Part shown: positions 47,482 to 57,030 of the stretch, one piece after another | Position numbering within the stretch: the stretch's first letter is position 1 | How the letters are laid out: the number at the start of each line of letters is the position of its first letter | Assembly: GCA_049487715.1 (NCBI GenBank) | Contig: CP150577.1 | Coordinates: 62,001-126,000 of the forward strand | Reading direction: 5' to 3' | DNA from: Pycnococcus provasolii | Lineage: Eukaryota > Chlorophyta > Pseudoscourfieldiophyceae > Pseudoscourfieldiales | DNA length: 64,000 nucleotides | Translations under genes and position numbers: made by a program | The notes under the pieces: generated by a model | What the model was told of the DNA's origin: nothing | Databases searched by the model: none | What the model saw: only the letters and a program-made list of their open reading frames with translations

Positions 47482-48696
47482 ATGCGCGTGACATATTCGG
47501 GCACGCCGCTGAACGAGCTTGCTCCTGCTGATCCAGATGACAAAGATGCGCCGTACGAGCCTCGGGCCCTGCTTCTTACCGGAGGCACTGGATTCATCGG
47601 CAGCCACGTCGCCGTGCGCCTTGCCAAGACGATCCCAGATGCGAAGATCATTGCCCTCGACCGTATGGACTACGTCAGCTCCGTGCGCAATCTCGAAGAT
47701 GACGACGGCGTTGTCCCACCTAACCTGAAGTTCGTGCGAGGCGACATTCGCACTGTTGACCTTGTCGAGCACCTGCTCGTCACGGAGAGCGTTGACACGG
47801 TGATGCACTTCGCGGCGCAGAGTCACGTTGACAACAGTTTCCTGAACAGCGTGGCTTTCACGGAGCATAACGTGCTCGGCACGCACTACTTGCTCGAGGC
47901 TTGCCGCGTGTACGGCGGCATACGCAAGTTCGTGTATGTATCGACAGACGAGGTGTACGGCGAGACTGTGCAGCCGAGCATAGCTGAGTCTGGCGTGACG
48001 GAGGAGTCCGTGCTCGCGCCAACAAACCCGTACGCCGCGGCTAAGGCTGGCGGTGAGATGCAGGTGAAGGCGTACATGAACTCGTACAAGCTCCCTTGCG
48101 TGATGACGCGAGGCAACAACGTGTATGGTCCTGGTCAGTTTCCGGAGAAGGTGATCCCGAAATTCATCATGCTTGCGTCGCAAGGTCGATCTCTGCCGCT
48201 GCACGGCGGTGGCTATTCGCGTCGGTCGTTCCTATACGTGAAGGACGTCGCGGAAGCGTTCGAGAGCGTGCTCTTGCACGGCATGATTGGCGAAACGTAC
48301 AACATCGGCTCTCCGAAAGAGCGCACCGTGCGCGAGACGGCGGCTGACATCCTCGCGGTGATGAAGGACGACAGGGTGGGAAGCATAAGCTCGGATGCCG
48401 CGTCCGGTCAGCTTGAGGTTGTTCAAGATCGTCTGTTCAACGACAGAAGGTACTATATCGACAACTCAAAGTTGAATGCGCTAGGTTGGACAGAGAAGAC
48501 GAGCTGGGCGGAGGGTTTGAAGCGCACGATCGAGTGGTACACGGGCGAGGGATCTAAAGAGCGTCTTGCGAACCGCTGGAGCGAGCTCGCGATGTCCGAG
48601 GCGCTCGACCCGCACCCGCAGAGCCACCCTACGGGTGGTCTGAGATCAATGCGCGACTTGCTCAGGCATGCTGATGAACGAGCTTGCTCCTGCTGA
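47482..48696 (+). CDS. NDP-glucose 4,6-dehydratase (RmlB/RHM-like)
   Basis: 404 residues from ATG 47482. LLTGGTGFIGSHVAVRL is the NAD-binding loop (about residue 35). MHFAAQSHVDNS, VSTDEVYGE (dehydratase Asp-Glu pair), NPYAAAKAGGE (Tyr-x3-Lys) and NNVYGPGQFPEKVIPKFI define a dTDP- or UDP-glucose 4,6-dehydratase. The product, NDP-4-keto-6-deoxyglucose, is the precursor of rhamnose and other deoxysugars. The frame has a preceding in-frame copy (46417-47481). The extreme C-terminus (after SMRDLLRHA) is altered by the junction with a third partial unit. Confidence 0.85.
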   Translation: MRVTYSGTPLNELAPADPDDKDAPYEPRALLLTGGTGFIGSHVAVRLAKTIPDAKIIALDRMDYVSSVRNLEDDDGVVPPNLKFVRGDIRTVDLVEHLLVTESVDTVMHFAAQSHVDNSFLNSVAFTEHNVLGTHYLLEACRVYGGIRKFVYVSTDEVYGETVQPSIAESGVTEESVLAPTNPYAAAKAGGEMQVKAYMNSYKLPCVMTRGNNVYGPGQFPEKVIPKFIMLASQGRSLPLHGGGYSRRSFLYVKDVAEAFESVLLHGMIGETYNIGSPKERTVRETAADILAVMKDDRVGSISSDAASGQLEVVQDRLFNDRRYYIDNSKLNALGWTEKTSWAEGLKRTIEWYTGEGSKERLANRWSELAMSEALDPHPQSHPTGGLRSMRDLLRHADERACSC

Positions 48697-48790
48697 TCCA
48701 GATGACAAAGATGCGCCGTACGAGCCTCGGGCCCTGCTTCTTACCGGAGGCACTGGATTCATCGGCAGCCACGTCGCTGTGCGCCTTAGT
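48668..48790 (+). pseudogene. Third, mostly deleted dehydratase unit
   Basis: From TGAACGAGCTTGCTCCTG through CACGTCGCTGTGCGCCTTAG the DNA repeats the start of copy 2 (about 47510-47625), then breaks into unrelated sequence at about 48788. A further GTGGATTCATCGGCAG echo is at 48911. Confidence 0.85.
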
Positions 48791-49021
48791 GGACCATTGA
48801 CGCAGCCCCACGCGTTATTCGGACGAATTCTTATCGCCGTGGCGGCGTGAGTACCGGCGAGAGTGAGTAAAGAGAGAGAGAAAAAAGATAGCTTGACTTA
48901 AAAGTAACAAAGTGGATTCATCGGCAGATTTGCAAAGGGGGCCCAAATTGGCAACTCGGGCCCCATCCCCCTATTCTAGTTTCCACCCACTGGGGGTCCT
49001 ATATATAGGACCCGGTTGAAG
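48791..49021. other. Intergenic with small repeats
   Basis: Purine-rich AGAGAGAGAAAAAAGA near 48872, and GGGGGTCCTATATATAGGACC, a short palindrome, near 48992-49013. No gene. Confidence 0.45.
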
Positions 49022-49199
49022 CGAATAAGAAAAAAAGTATTCTTACAACTTTGACAACTTGGGGCCGCGTCCCTTATCCCCTTGGGGTTTCCAGCATCGG
49101 TCGGGGGAGGTGTCTTTTTTAAAAGCTTAAAAAGACACCTCGCTCACGTCCTCAACAACGTCCGGTTCCCCATAAGGCATATCAAGTATAATCTCGACA
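49022..49199 (-). repeat. LTR-B copy with an inserted near-perfect palindrome
   Basis: Reverse-oriented LTR-B (ends AATCTCGACA). In the middle, 49109-49143 reads as GAGGTGTCTTTTTT, AAAGCTT and AAAAAGACACCTC, a 35-bp near-palindrome absent from the other copies. Confidence 0.7.
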
Positions 49200-49390
49200 C
49201 TTCCCCTCGCTGCTATGCCTGGTATAAAAACTGGCTAGTAGCGCTGTATAGTTGTTACCAAGAAGGACGCGGCAACCGGTGAATGGACTGACGTCAGGGT
49301 GTGCGCGGACTCCAGACCGGTCAATGCCATCACAATACGCGACAGGCGCACCATGCCGCGAGTTGATGATTGTATTGCTAAACTGGCTAG

Positions 49391-49919
49391 TTGCCCCTTC
49401 CCCCAATCTCAACGGTAAGAGTAACATGGTCGTTAGAAACCCGAAACGGAACGGCCTGCCTTATGGAACCACTAAACAATGCTGAACTTCACTTTGGCCC
49501 AGCGTCTCCAAGGCCAATAAATTGTGCACGGTTTGACAAAGCGACTCCTGCGCTGAGGAAAGCCGCTTACATGTACATTTGGAGTGGGGCATATTACGCG
49601 GAAAAAATAGAGCATGCTCCCGTCGCTGTCCACGCTCGGATGGGCGACTCGTGCAATCAGGAGATTTCGCATGCATATCCCAACACGTGTATCTTCGCTT
49701 GACTTTTCACAACAACAACAGAACATATGGGCAGGCGGTTTGAGAAAATGTGCTGCAGCAACCGTCTACAAGGACTTGCTTAGGAAACTTGGACCTAGCA
49801 AACGAGTGTTTGTGGCAACAGACGACGACCGTTTGTTGCCTGATTTTCAAGAGAGCTTTCCTGATACCACATTCTCGTCTGTTCCTCTAAACCGAACGAA
49901 GTATAAGAGTAACAGGTAA
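49391..49919 (+). pseudogene. Glycosyltransferase fragment (GDP-fucose/GT23-type fold), frameshifted
   Basis: Two overlapping frames. The first holds RKAAYMYIWSGAYYAEKI and APVAVHARMGDSCNQEISHA, comparable to the HVRxGD donor motif of fucosyltransferase-type enzymes. The second, after a frame change near 49660-49700, holds YKDLLRKLGPSKRVFVATDD and LLPDFQESFPDTTF. No N-terminal anchor or C-terminal domain remains. A dead paralogue or relative of the 36.2-kb gene. Confidence 0.5.
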
Positions 49920-50595
49920 TTAAAACTCCGTACTGACATCGTACGCGAAGAGTTGATTCGCGACGCGCGATTTGAAGTGCATGGTACCGTATTAGCCACA
50001 CCACACATCATGGTTGCCTCGTACTGCAGTAGATTCAGTCGTTTGTTATACGCGGTTGCGTCTTTCCACCAGGGCCGAAAGATTCGTGCGATAACAGCCG
50101 ATGGGTGTCGCCCAGCGGGGTTTGGCGAGCTGACACGGTCAACATATGGGCCTGGGATATAGCATAGTATTACGTTCCTATTCGAGTGCAGTTGGATACG
50201 TACCGCTCCGCACCAAGGCCCATGCTCACAAAACGCACGCCGTTCGCAAGCATTGCTGGGTGACATCAGAGAAAGAGATAACAGAACCTCTAGAGTGTGT
50301 GATCTCTTTCCCTTTATGTAACACGCGCAAACCATAGGTACGACTCGCAGTTGCAAGTCACCATTGCATTCACATGCTGCTCGCTTCATTGACCAATTCC
50401 ATATACTCTACGCCAAACCTCGTTGCTTTTTTAATCGTGGGATCGCTAATCATGTTCTTTGCCGTATCCCATGCGAAGCTACGCACGGCGCGCACGTGGT
50501 AGCCGTGCTCACGGATCAATCCCATCACACGTACGCCATCTGCGGCTGACTGTCCCGTGAAGGGAACAAAATAAACTAACAAAAAGATCCCCTAC
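49920..50595. other. Intergenic, nothing recognised
   Basis: Several short open frames on both strands, none with a recognisable family. Minus-strand 50370-50582 (70 codons, FTGQSAADGVRVMGLIREHG) might be a gene fragment but is too short to judge. Confidence 0.35.
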
Positions 50596-50599
50596 ATAT

Positions 50600-50606
50600 T
50601 CCCCCC

Positions 50607-50672
<66 letters not shown>
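50600..50672. repeat. Poly-C plus (CA)n microsatellite
   Basis: A C-run of about 22 followed by roughly 24 CA dinucleotides. Such a composite is prone to sequencing error and length polymorphism. Confidence 0.95.
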
Positions 50673-50673
<1 letters not shown>

Positions 50674-50725
50674 TGACAGCAGGCCGCAGCACATCGGTAT
50701 TTCTGATCAGCGCGATTCGCTCTGC

Positions 50726-51082
50726 CTATCCGGTTATAATCTTGTTTTTGCGTCCAAGAAAATCTACCGCGCGCAATTTAGAAATTCTGTAAAGGTAAAG
50801 ATATTTATCGTGACCATGCCCATGGCGCGCTAGCCCAGGTGCCTCTTCCCATGTCTGTTCCGGTTCAAGAAGGAACGGTGCCTTCCTCAAATCGATGTCG
50901 AACATTCCGCCGGGCTTCTCGATATCCACGTTCTTTCTTCCGTTCGGATAAGACCCGACCAGCAGGTACTTTGCATCGGATCGAGAGAACATGTGAAGTG
51001 CATCGAATATTGTGGCGTAGGTATGGCGTCTTACGAGGCGTAAGTGGACGGCTGAAAATAGTATCAAGGTTGACCAAGCCAA
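50726..51082 (-). pseudogene. C-terminal fragment of a class I methyltransferase-like protein
   Basis: HMFSRSDAKYLLVGSYPNG, DIEKPGGMFDIDLRKAPFLL and DKYLYLYRISKLR match the C-terminal half of a SAM-methyltransferase-like family (segments with TxFPNxxNxDI, NLxxPPF and DKxLxLW). The N-terminal SAM-binding half is not seen upstream of 51082, where sequence runs toward the LTR-B leader. Probably truncated. Confidence 0.5.
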
Positions 51083-51269
51083 AAACGACCGGAAACTGCG
51101 CAGAATAACTTTTTTGAGTTCAGCAGTTCAAGATGTTAGGTTTGGATAACCGTATCTTGCCAGGATAAGGTTTCTCGAAGTGGTCTGACCACCTTCCACA
51201 ACGGGAAGATAGGTCGAAAGCTGTTTTTCACTACGCAGTTTCGCTTCGCGTTTTTTCTGTGGTCAAGAT

Positions 51270-51520
51270 ATTTGAAAGCTGTAAAGTGTATTCGGCGGCC
51301 AAATAAGTGTACTCAAAGACTGTGAAGTTTCGTAGGCTGACTTAAGGTAGCGTAGCTGTTTCACAACTTGAGGCTCATAACCTGAAGAGAATAAGTAGAA
51401 AAGAAAAGAAAAGAGTGTTCTTACAACTTAGACAACCAGGGGCCGCGCCCCCTTATCCCTCTGGGATCCCAAGTCCTCAACAACGGTTCCCCACAAGGCA
51501 CATAAGGTATAATCTCGACA
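51270..51520 (-). repeat. LTR-B (51383-51520) with retroelement leader
   Basis: On the minus strand: LTR from TGTCGAGATTATACC to TTATTCTCTTCA, then GGTTATGAGCCTC (primer-site-like) and a leader matching 10941-11050. The minus-strand LTR starts exactly at the edge of the truncated R1 repeat (51521), so the element apparently inserted there. Confidence 0.8.
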
Positions 51521-51572
51521 GTTTATGCGCGTCTCGCGCGCTCGCCACTCCAAACCCTGCTCCGCTCTATTC
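51521..51572 (-). repeat. Dispersed repeat R1, 52-bp inverted fragment
   Basis: Reverse complement of the first 52 bp of R1 (TAGAGCGGAGCAGGG ... GCGCATAAAC). It lies about 150 bp before the methyltransferase start at 51726. Confidence 0.85.
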
Positions 51573-51725
51573 TCCGTCGTTCCATACTTTTCGAGTATTT
51601 TCGAGTTAATTCGAGTGAATTCACTCGAAAAGTACCGAAAACGACCCGAGCCAAAAGAAGCTTGCCTGGAATCGGTCATAAGTTTTGATAAGTACTCTTT
51701 GACTAAAATTGACGGCAAATACAGT

Positions 51726-52754
51726 ATGGGCTCAGCCACTCGTAACCTCACCGCCAAAGTAATAAAAATACAGCGCACAATTGCCCTGGTAACTGGCATA
51801 TTGGCGCTTATTGCTGTGATTTCTACTAATTCGTCCATATTCCAATATCGTTTGAGTTTAACTGATGTCAGCGTACCTAAAGCCTCAGATAAAGTTGGGT
51901 CGGGATCTGTAACACAGCAAGCTTTATTTGAGACTGTATCAGTCGAAGCAGTGAAAGCATATTGGGATCGTAAACCTTGCAACTCAGGTTGGCAGTTTCC
52001 TGGCTTATCGACAGGCACCAAGGAGTGGTTTGAGGCAGTTTCAGATCGTCGATACAAGGTCGAACCACATAGTTATGACTTTGCAGGTTTTGTCTCCTCA
52101 TCTGGTCTGAATGTATTGGAGATCGGAGGTGGCATATGCACAGATTCGCTGAGCTTTGCACTCAACGGTGCAAATATTACTATTGTCGACCTCTCAAGTG
52201 AGAGCCTCGTTCTTTGTCGACGTCGTTTTCAACTATTTGGCGTCAAGGCAACAATCTACCAAGGGAGTGCGATGGAGTTAAGCTCTTTCTTACCGGCTAT
52301 GAAATTTGATGTGATCTACAGCTACGGCGTAATACACCACATGCCACATCCTGAGAGGTGTATGGCACATTTGAGGGACTTCCTAAAGCCTAATGGTCAG
52401 TTGAGGATCATGCTTTACACAAAATTTAGCTATAAGCTATTCCAAGTTATGCACGAAACGAGAACTTGGGATTTTTCGCGCATGGACTCCGTGATGGCTA
52501 AGCATTCTGAGGCTCAAACCGGGAGCCCAGTGACATACACATACACTGCAGAAGAAGCTACTGACATGTTTGCACGGAATGGATTCGAGATAACCAAGAT
52601 ATGGAAAGACCACATCTTTGCATACGACCTTGATGAATACAAGCACGACAAGCTTGTTGTTGTGCCAGAGCTTCGGGGCATGCACCCCAATTCATTTAAC
52701 CAAATGAAAAAAGAGCTTGGTTGGCATTTGCTTATTTATGCAAGGTTAGCTTGA
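51726..52754 (+). CDS. Signal-anchored class I SAM methyltransferase
   Basis: 342 residues from ATG 51726, chosen because the N-terminus then becomes a basic segment plus one hydrophobic span (about residues 20-37). Upstream codons derive from repeat R1 and an AT-rich TTCGAG repeat. Motifs: LNVLEIGGGICTDSLSFA (SAM loop), ITIVDLSSESL, VIYSYGVIHHMPHPERCMA and FLKPNGQLRIMLY. Seven-strand methyltransferase fold of the UbiE/COQ5-like type. Likely Golgi-facing modification of a glycan, given context; acceptor unknown. Confidence 0.78.
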   Translation: MGSATRNLTAKVIKIQRTIALVTGILALIAVISTNSSIFQYRLSLTDVSVPKASDKVGSGSVTQQALFETVSVEAVKAYWDRKPCNSGWQFPGLSTGTKEWFEAVSDRRYKVEPHSYDFAGFVSSSGLNVLEIGGGICTDSLSFALNGANITIVDLSSESLVLCRRRFQLFGVKATIYQGSAMELSSFLPAMKFDVIYSYGVIHHMPHPERCMAHLRDFLKPNGQLRIMLYTKFSYKLFQVMHETRTWDFSRMDSVMAKHSEAQTGSPVTYTYTAEEATDMFARNGFEITKIWKDHIFAYDLDEYKHDKLVVVPELRGMHPNSFNQMKKELGWHLLIYARLA

Positions 52755-53549
52755 TATTGTTTCGTTATGGTGGACGCATTGCTGTTTTCCTCGGACGCCA
52801 TACTTTGAAAGTTAAAAGAATTATGAACGGAGTCCCTTTCTCCTCCCTCTCTGAAATGACTATGGATTTTTCGGGTCTGTTATCGCTATGTGTAACAGAT
52901 GTGTTCGGTTGCAAGACAATTTATTATTTTTTTAACGGCGCCACAACAGGCGACCTGGAAAGTAGAAAGGTGAGGTAAAGAGTGATACTCACCCTGTCCT
53001 TGATGAGTGCATCGGCGAGCGAGACGGTCAGAGGTGACTTAAACCAGAACACTCCTTCTTTAACAACGGTCACGTGACCTTAACACTATTCGTTCCGGGC
53101 AGAATCAGGGGGAAAACTCCAGGCAGCCAGGGAAAAACTCCACTCAAACCCTCAGCCTTTTCCCGGTTTGAATTCTGCCCGACTTGTCCCACGACCAAGT
53201 CCCTGTTAGACGAGTTATGTCGGCAGTTGTCATGGCGTCGACGTTGAGCGGCCGACAAGGACACAAAGTGTCGCTAGCTGAGTGCCTGAGTGGCTAGCTG
53301 AGATACTCAGTGGCTGGCGCGTTGGTTTTGGTCAACATGTAAGTACATGTAACAACTTCTCATCTTTCTCGAGCCAACGTGGGTAGGTGGTGTCGACCTT
53401 AAGGGAGAGGGACATCTTAAGGCACCTTAAGAAGAGAGAGAGGTGAAGTTTTTATACACATGTTACAAGATGTTGTTACACAAAGACCACCAAAACCCAA
53501 ACAGATAGTCTGCCGGCCTGAGAGCCAGCCGGTCAGCTCATGTGAGCCG
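52755..53549. other. Intergenic, no gene seen
   Basis: Short repeats only: GTGGCTAGCTGA twice near 53290-53300, CTTAAGG words near 53400-53430, and a possible LTR-like TTACAAGATGTTGTTACAC at about 53463. The region probably includes unrecognised retroelement LTR sequence. Confidence 0.4.
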
Positions 53550-53700
53550 TCGGCGTCGGTGTCGGCGTCGCACCCCATCAAGCATACCGCCATTCAGCAA
53601 AATTTCTCTCCATAGCATGAAGTCATGTTTCCCAAGTTGTTTGGTGAGAGCGTCTGCAAGTTGATCGCGAGTTCCAACATGCGAGAACTAAACGCCCTCG
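53550..53700 (-). pseudogene. Copia RNase H C-terminal end
   Basis: The minus strand reads VGTRDQLADALTKQLGKHDF, then MLWREILLNGGMLDG and a stop soon after. This is the conserved ADxxTKxL ending of Copia polyproteins. LTR-A at 53736 sits directly upstream of it on the minus strand, so a second Copia copy was cut by, or recombined with, the first. Confidence 0.65.
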
Positions 53701-54269
53701 CTCACTCCTCCCGAGCAGGGTCTCGGGGTACAAACTGTGACGACGTTTGGGACAGTAGGCGTCGTGCGGCGTCCAGTAGCCACGACGCCACTGACGGAGA
53801 GAGCAAGTAAGGTAGAAGTGTATTCGGTTACATGGGGAAGGGAAGGTCGGGGACCCTGGGGAAGGGGACCCGAGGAAGTCGGGACGACCAAGCAAGGTCG
53901 ACCGAGACCAAGGTGTCTAAGGCTGGGAAGCCTAAGAACCGTTCACGTGATGTCCAGCCAGGATATCACGTGATCCCGTCTCCATAACGTTATCACCATA
54001 TATTATTCCAAAGACAATGTATGAAACCCCATTGTCCACAAGGGCCAGTTAGGGGTTTGCACCACACACCACCCCAATGGGCGTGAGTACATTGTTAAGA
54101 AAACCGAAAATGTAGTTAAGAGTCTGCTGAAAAGAAAAACCTGTAAGGGAGCATGATCCAATGTAGGTGAAAAGAAAAGCAGCTCTGTACCTCGACCGAT
54201 GGGTCCCGAGAGGTAAATATACATCCAACCAATGAATGTATGAAGTAAACCGTAAACCGTGAAAACCGT

Positions 54270-54780
54270 AAACTGTTTGAATGCACCCAACCAATGTAGC
54301 GTCATCTGTGAAGTGAATCCAGTATTGCGCGCCTCTATTGGATTTTTCCACTTTCTCCTTGAGGTCGCAGTGAATTAGATCTCCTGGATTAAGCCCGCGT
54401 TCCGCATGTCTGCGCTTGTGGGGTTTATGAGCTTTGCCTTGAAGGCATCCGGTGCACACGTGCGGTTTGTCCGTCATCTGGGCGTGTTCCGAGTGCGGTC
54501 CGAATTTTGCTCCTGCTGCGATTGACTCGTGTATCTTGCGTTCCGAGAAGTGTCCCAGTCGCAAGTGGAGTATTCGCATGTTTTTCAGAACGGTAGCGCT
54601 AAAAGCTGCTTCTGCGTTTCTGATGTTTGGGTGGTGCTTGATGTATATTTCGTCGTCCGCGTCTAGGTAGTTCTGCGTGGTGATGACGAAAAGGTTGTCT
54701 ACGACGTCAAGCTGAAATGTAGTGCCTGTGGGATCTCTCAGTTCCGATCTTTGTAATGAGATCTCCCATCCGGTCTTCAA
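54270..54780 (-). pseudogene. Copia pre-integrase and integrase start
   Basis: HLRLGHFSERKIHESIAAG and VCTGCLQGKAHKPHKRRHAE are the GAG-pre-integrase zinc segment; GDLIHCDLKEKVEKS starts the integrase core. It ends where the sequence jumps to LTR-proximal DNA at about 54270. Confidence 0.8.
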
Positions 54781-55024
54781 GATTCTCAATGCATGCTTCG
54801 TAGAACTTCCTGAAGTCTTTCCGTTGTCCGTTATACTTAGCGTCCTCTGTGCCAAGTGCTTCACGTATGCTCTTAGATATGTTTCTCTCGGCTGCAAGAC
54901 GCTTGTCTGCTGCAAGGTACGCAGTGACTCCTTCGTATACTTCGTCCGACAGTTCTTCTTCTTCGGGCAGTTCTTCTTCTTCGTTGTTTTGCGTACTTCG
55001 CGTGTTCCGGCTTCCACCAGCCAT
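54707..55024 (-). pseudogene. Copia Gag N-terminal part
   Basis: ATG at 55024, 33 bp inside the 5' LTR. MAGGSRNTRSTQNNEEEEL is followed by a charged helical region (DFRKFYEACIENLEDRMGD). This is a Copia Gag start, cut off by the deletion that fuses it near 54720 to the integrase region in another frame. Confidence 0.65.
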
Positions 55025-55433
55025 ACTTGAGCTTCTCTCCAAGCTTCCACTGATCAGTGTGACGACGTTTGGGACAGTAGGCGTCGTGCGGCGTCCAGTA
55101 GCCACGACGCCACTGACGGAGAGAACAAGTAAGGTAGAAGTGTATTCGGTTACATGGGGAAGGGAAGGTCGGGGACCCTGGGGAAGGGGACCCGAGGAAG
55201 TCGGGACGACCAAGCAAGGTCGACCGAGACCAAGGTGTCTAAGGCTGGGAAGCCTAAGAACCGTTCACGTGATGTCCAGCCAGGATATCACGTGATCCCG
55301 TCTCCATAACGTTATCACCATATATTATTCCAAAGACAATGTATGAAACCCCATTGTCCACAAGGGTCAGTTAGGGGTTTGCACCACATTACACACCAGA
55401 TGTGCCACGCCTTCCCACAACCGTCACACACAA

Positions 55434-55982
55434 TCATCTTGCTGTGTTCTCGGTCACCTGCGTTCGAGAAGGGCTCGGTGTGTCCGCAACCGACTTCAGA
55501 TCGTTAGCTTCCGTCGAGGCTCCAGCAGCTCGCTGCGCGATTTCGTCCAACGCGGCGACGAGGAGCTCCAAATAGGTGACTGCACTAGTGAAGACCTTAA
55601 GGCTGGTTGCGTCCCTAATCTGATTCTTCTGCAGAGCGGCGTCGTAAACGTTATCTTGCTGACTAACCAAATCCAAGAGGTGAGGTTCGCCCTGCGCCTC
55701 CACGTCTCCTCGAGGAATCCGGTAGTTGTTACGCCCGGGTGGTACGTCCGAGGGACGAATGTACCTGTCGGAGGACGTAGGCAGCGGGCGGTCGATGAAC
55801 AGGCGGTGACGCCGAGTCGGCGCCGCGGAACTCTCCGCCTACGCGAGGAAGATCTCACGCTCTCGAGCTGCAAGCTCTCGCTCTCTTACTGCAAGCTCAC
55901 GCTCGCGAACGAGTAGAGCGGCGGCCGCAGCAGCAGGATCCGGAGGATTGTTCGCGGGATTACCCGGTGGGTTGGCCGACAT
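55434..55982 (-). pseudogene. Gag-like remnant with RERELA heptad repeats
   Basis: From ATG 55982 a 47-residue frame (MSANPPGNPANNPPD, then Ala-rich and tandem VRERELA/ARERELA repeats) ends at TAG 55839-55841. Downstream, 55434-55703 encodes another helical segment in a different frame. The composition is that of a retroelement Gag N-terminus; frames broken. Confidence 0.45.
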
Positions 55983-56168
55983 CAATTGTCAGTTCAACGG
56001 TTTGACCCTCTACGTAGCGACCGCTACGCGTGTGGAATGTCGGTGCGCCAGCGCCGACAAAACACAGGATGGCCGCTCGCCTGCAAGCTCGCGGGCCGAA
56101 GCCCGCCCGCCGCCCGGAAGGAGGGGGAGGTTCCAACCAGCTAGCCGATTATGGTTAGGGTTAGTTAC

Positions 56169-56426
56169 TTACGTGTTAATGGTGTTTTCAGGTGATGGTC
56201 CTATCCATTGACCGTGTTTGTCCCAGCTCTCTGTCCATATCTTCATGTGCGGATGCCAAGCAAGTCTGTAGAGGGTGTTTTTATCATCCTGAGTGAGTTG
56301 CCAAAGCGTTCGCAATGAAGTTTCTTTCCGTACTCTTGAAATAAGCACATAGAAGCCGTGCATGTCGAGATGGCCGTTTACACATCCCACTGTTTGGTTG
56401 GGGAGATTTTCGGGAGGCTTCCGCAA
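56169..56426 (-). pseudogene. Pif1-like helicase C-terminal fragment
   Basis: HGFYVLISRVRKETSLRTL followed by LAWHPHMKIWTESWDKHGQW resembles the last motif of Pif1-type helicases in eukaryotic mobile elements (YVALSRVR ... DPxLxAWxxGYDxxGxW). About 85 codons remain; upstream helicase motifs are not seen. Helitron or other helicase-bearing element remnant. Confidence 0.45.
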
Positions 56427-57030
56427 AGGCCATAGGACGGCCCTAAGCTTACCTCATCTCATCTCATGATTGAGCCATCTACCCATCCTTGATAGCCGCT
56501 ATCCGTTCAACACTGGACCCACAGACCCTAGTTAGGATTCTCAGCTCAACGACAGGATTCCCAATCTCGCGAGCTCCTCAAACGCTAGGTTTAAGCTCAG
56601 TTAGGTCAGAGCTCAAACCCCGCCACCGCTCGTTTATAGAATAAGTAACCTGAAAATACCCGTACCAAAGTCCAAACTACGATAGTAACAAACGAATTAG
56701 ACATCACTCCCATTCTTTCAACCGTGCTATGCCCCACAGATGGGATCCGGTTGCAATTATGTGCTTCCTGTACCTGAACCACACGCGCGTGTGCGACCTC
56801 GCGGACATGCACTGGGATCAGAACGCGCACGAGGACACTTGTATGAAAAACAAACTCCTGCCCGCGGGCATATCGCGGCCTTTGCCTTCGGGGGAACAGG
56901 TCGAATGCACAGTGCAAATTACGCGTCTGAAGTGATGTTTTTTCTTTGTATTTTCTGTTAGGGTTTTCTCCTAATTGGTCTATAAAGCATTGATGTCCGG
57001 ACTTGCCCAGAGCCAGTCAGAGGCACAAAA
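56427..57030. other. Intergenic with a copy of the 35960 repeat
   Basis: 56571-56637 repeats GAGCTCCTCAAACGCTAGG ... CGCTCGTTTA from 35960-36023. A short plus-strand frame at 56729-56935 is not convincing as a gene. Otherwise nothing seen. Confidence 0.6.

Larger units (their letters stand above)
53736..55388 (-). mobile_element. Internally deleted Copia element bounded by two LTR-A copies
   Basis: 5' LTR 55058-55388 and 3' LTR 53736-54066 (331 bp each, almost identical) flank about 990 bp of interior holding the Gag start and a pre-integrase/integrase start. The rest of the polyprotein is gone. Flanking five-base sequences (CAAAC and TTACA) do not match, so no target duplication is seen and LTR-LTR recombination or a mosaic origin is possible. 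Confidence 0.85.

Noticed and set aside
47479-48204. 241-codon antisense frame in the dehydratase
   Set aside because: It appears identically in both tandem copies and is Arg/His-rich: the shadow of the real gene.
53736-55388. Target-site duplication of the Copia element
   Set aside because: The bases directly outside the two LTRs (CAAAC and TTACA) differ.
56729-56935. Small plus-strand gene (68 codons)
   Set aside because: No family resemblance, the antisense frame is equally open, and no start context stands out.
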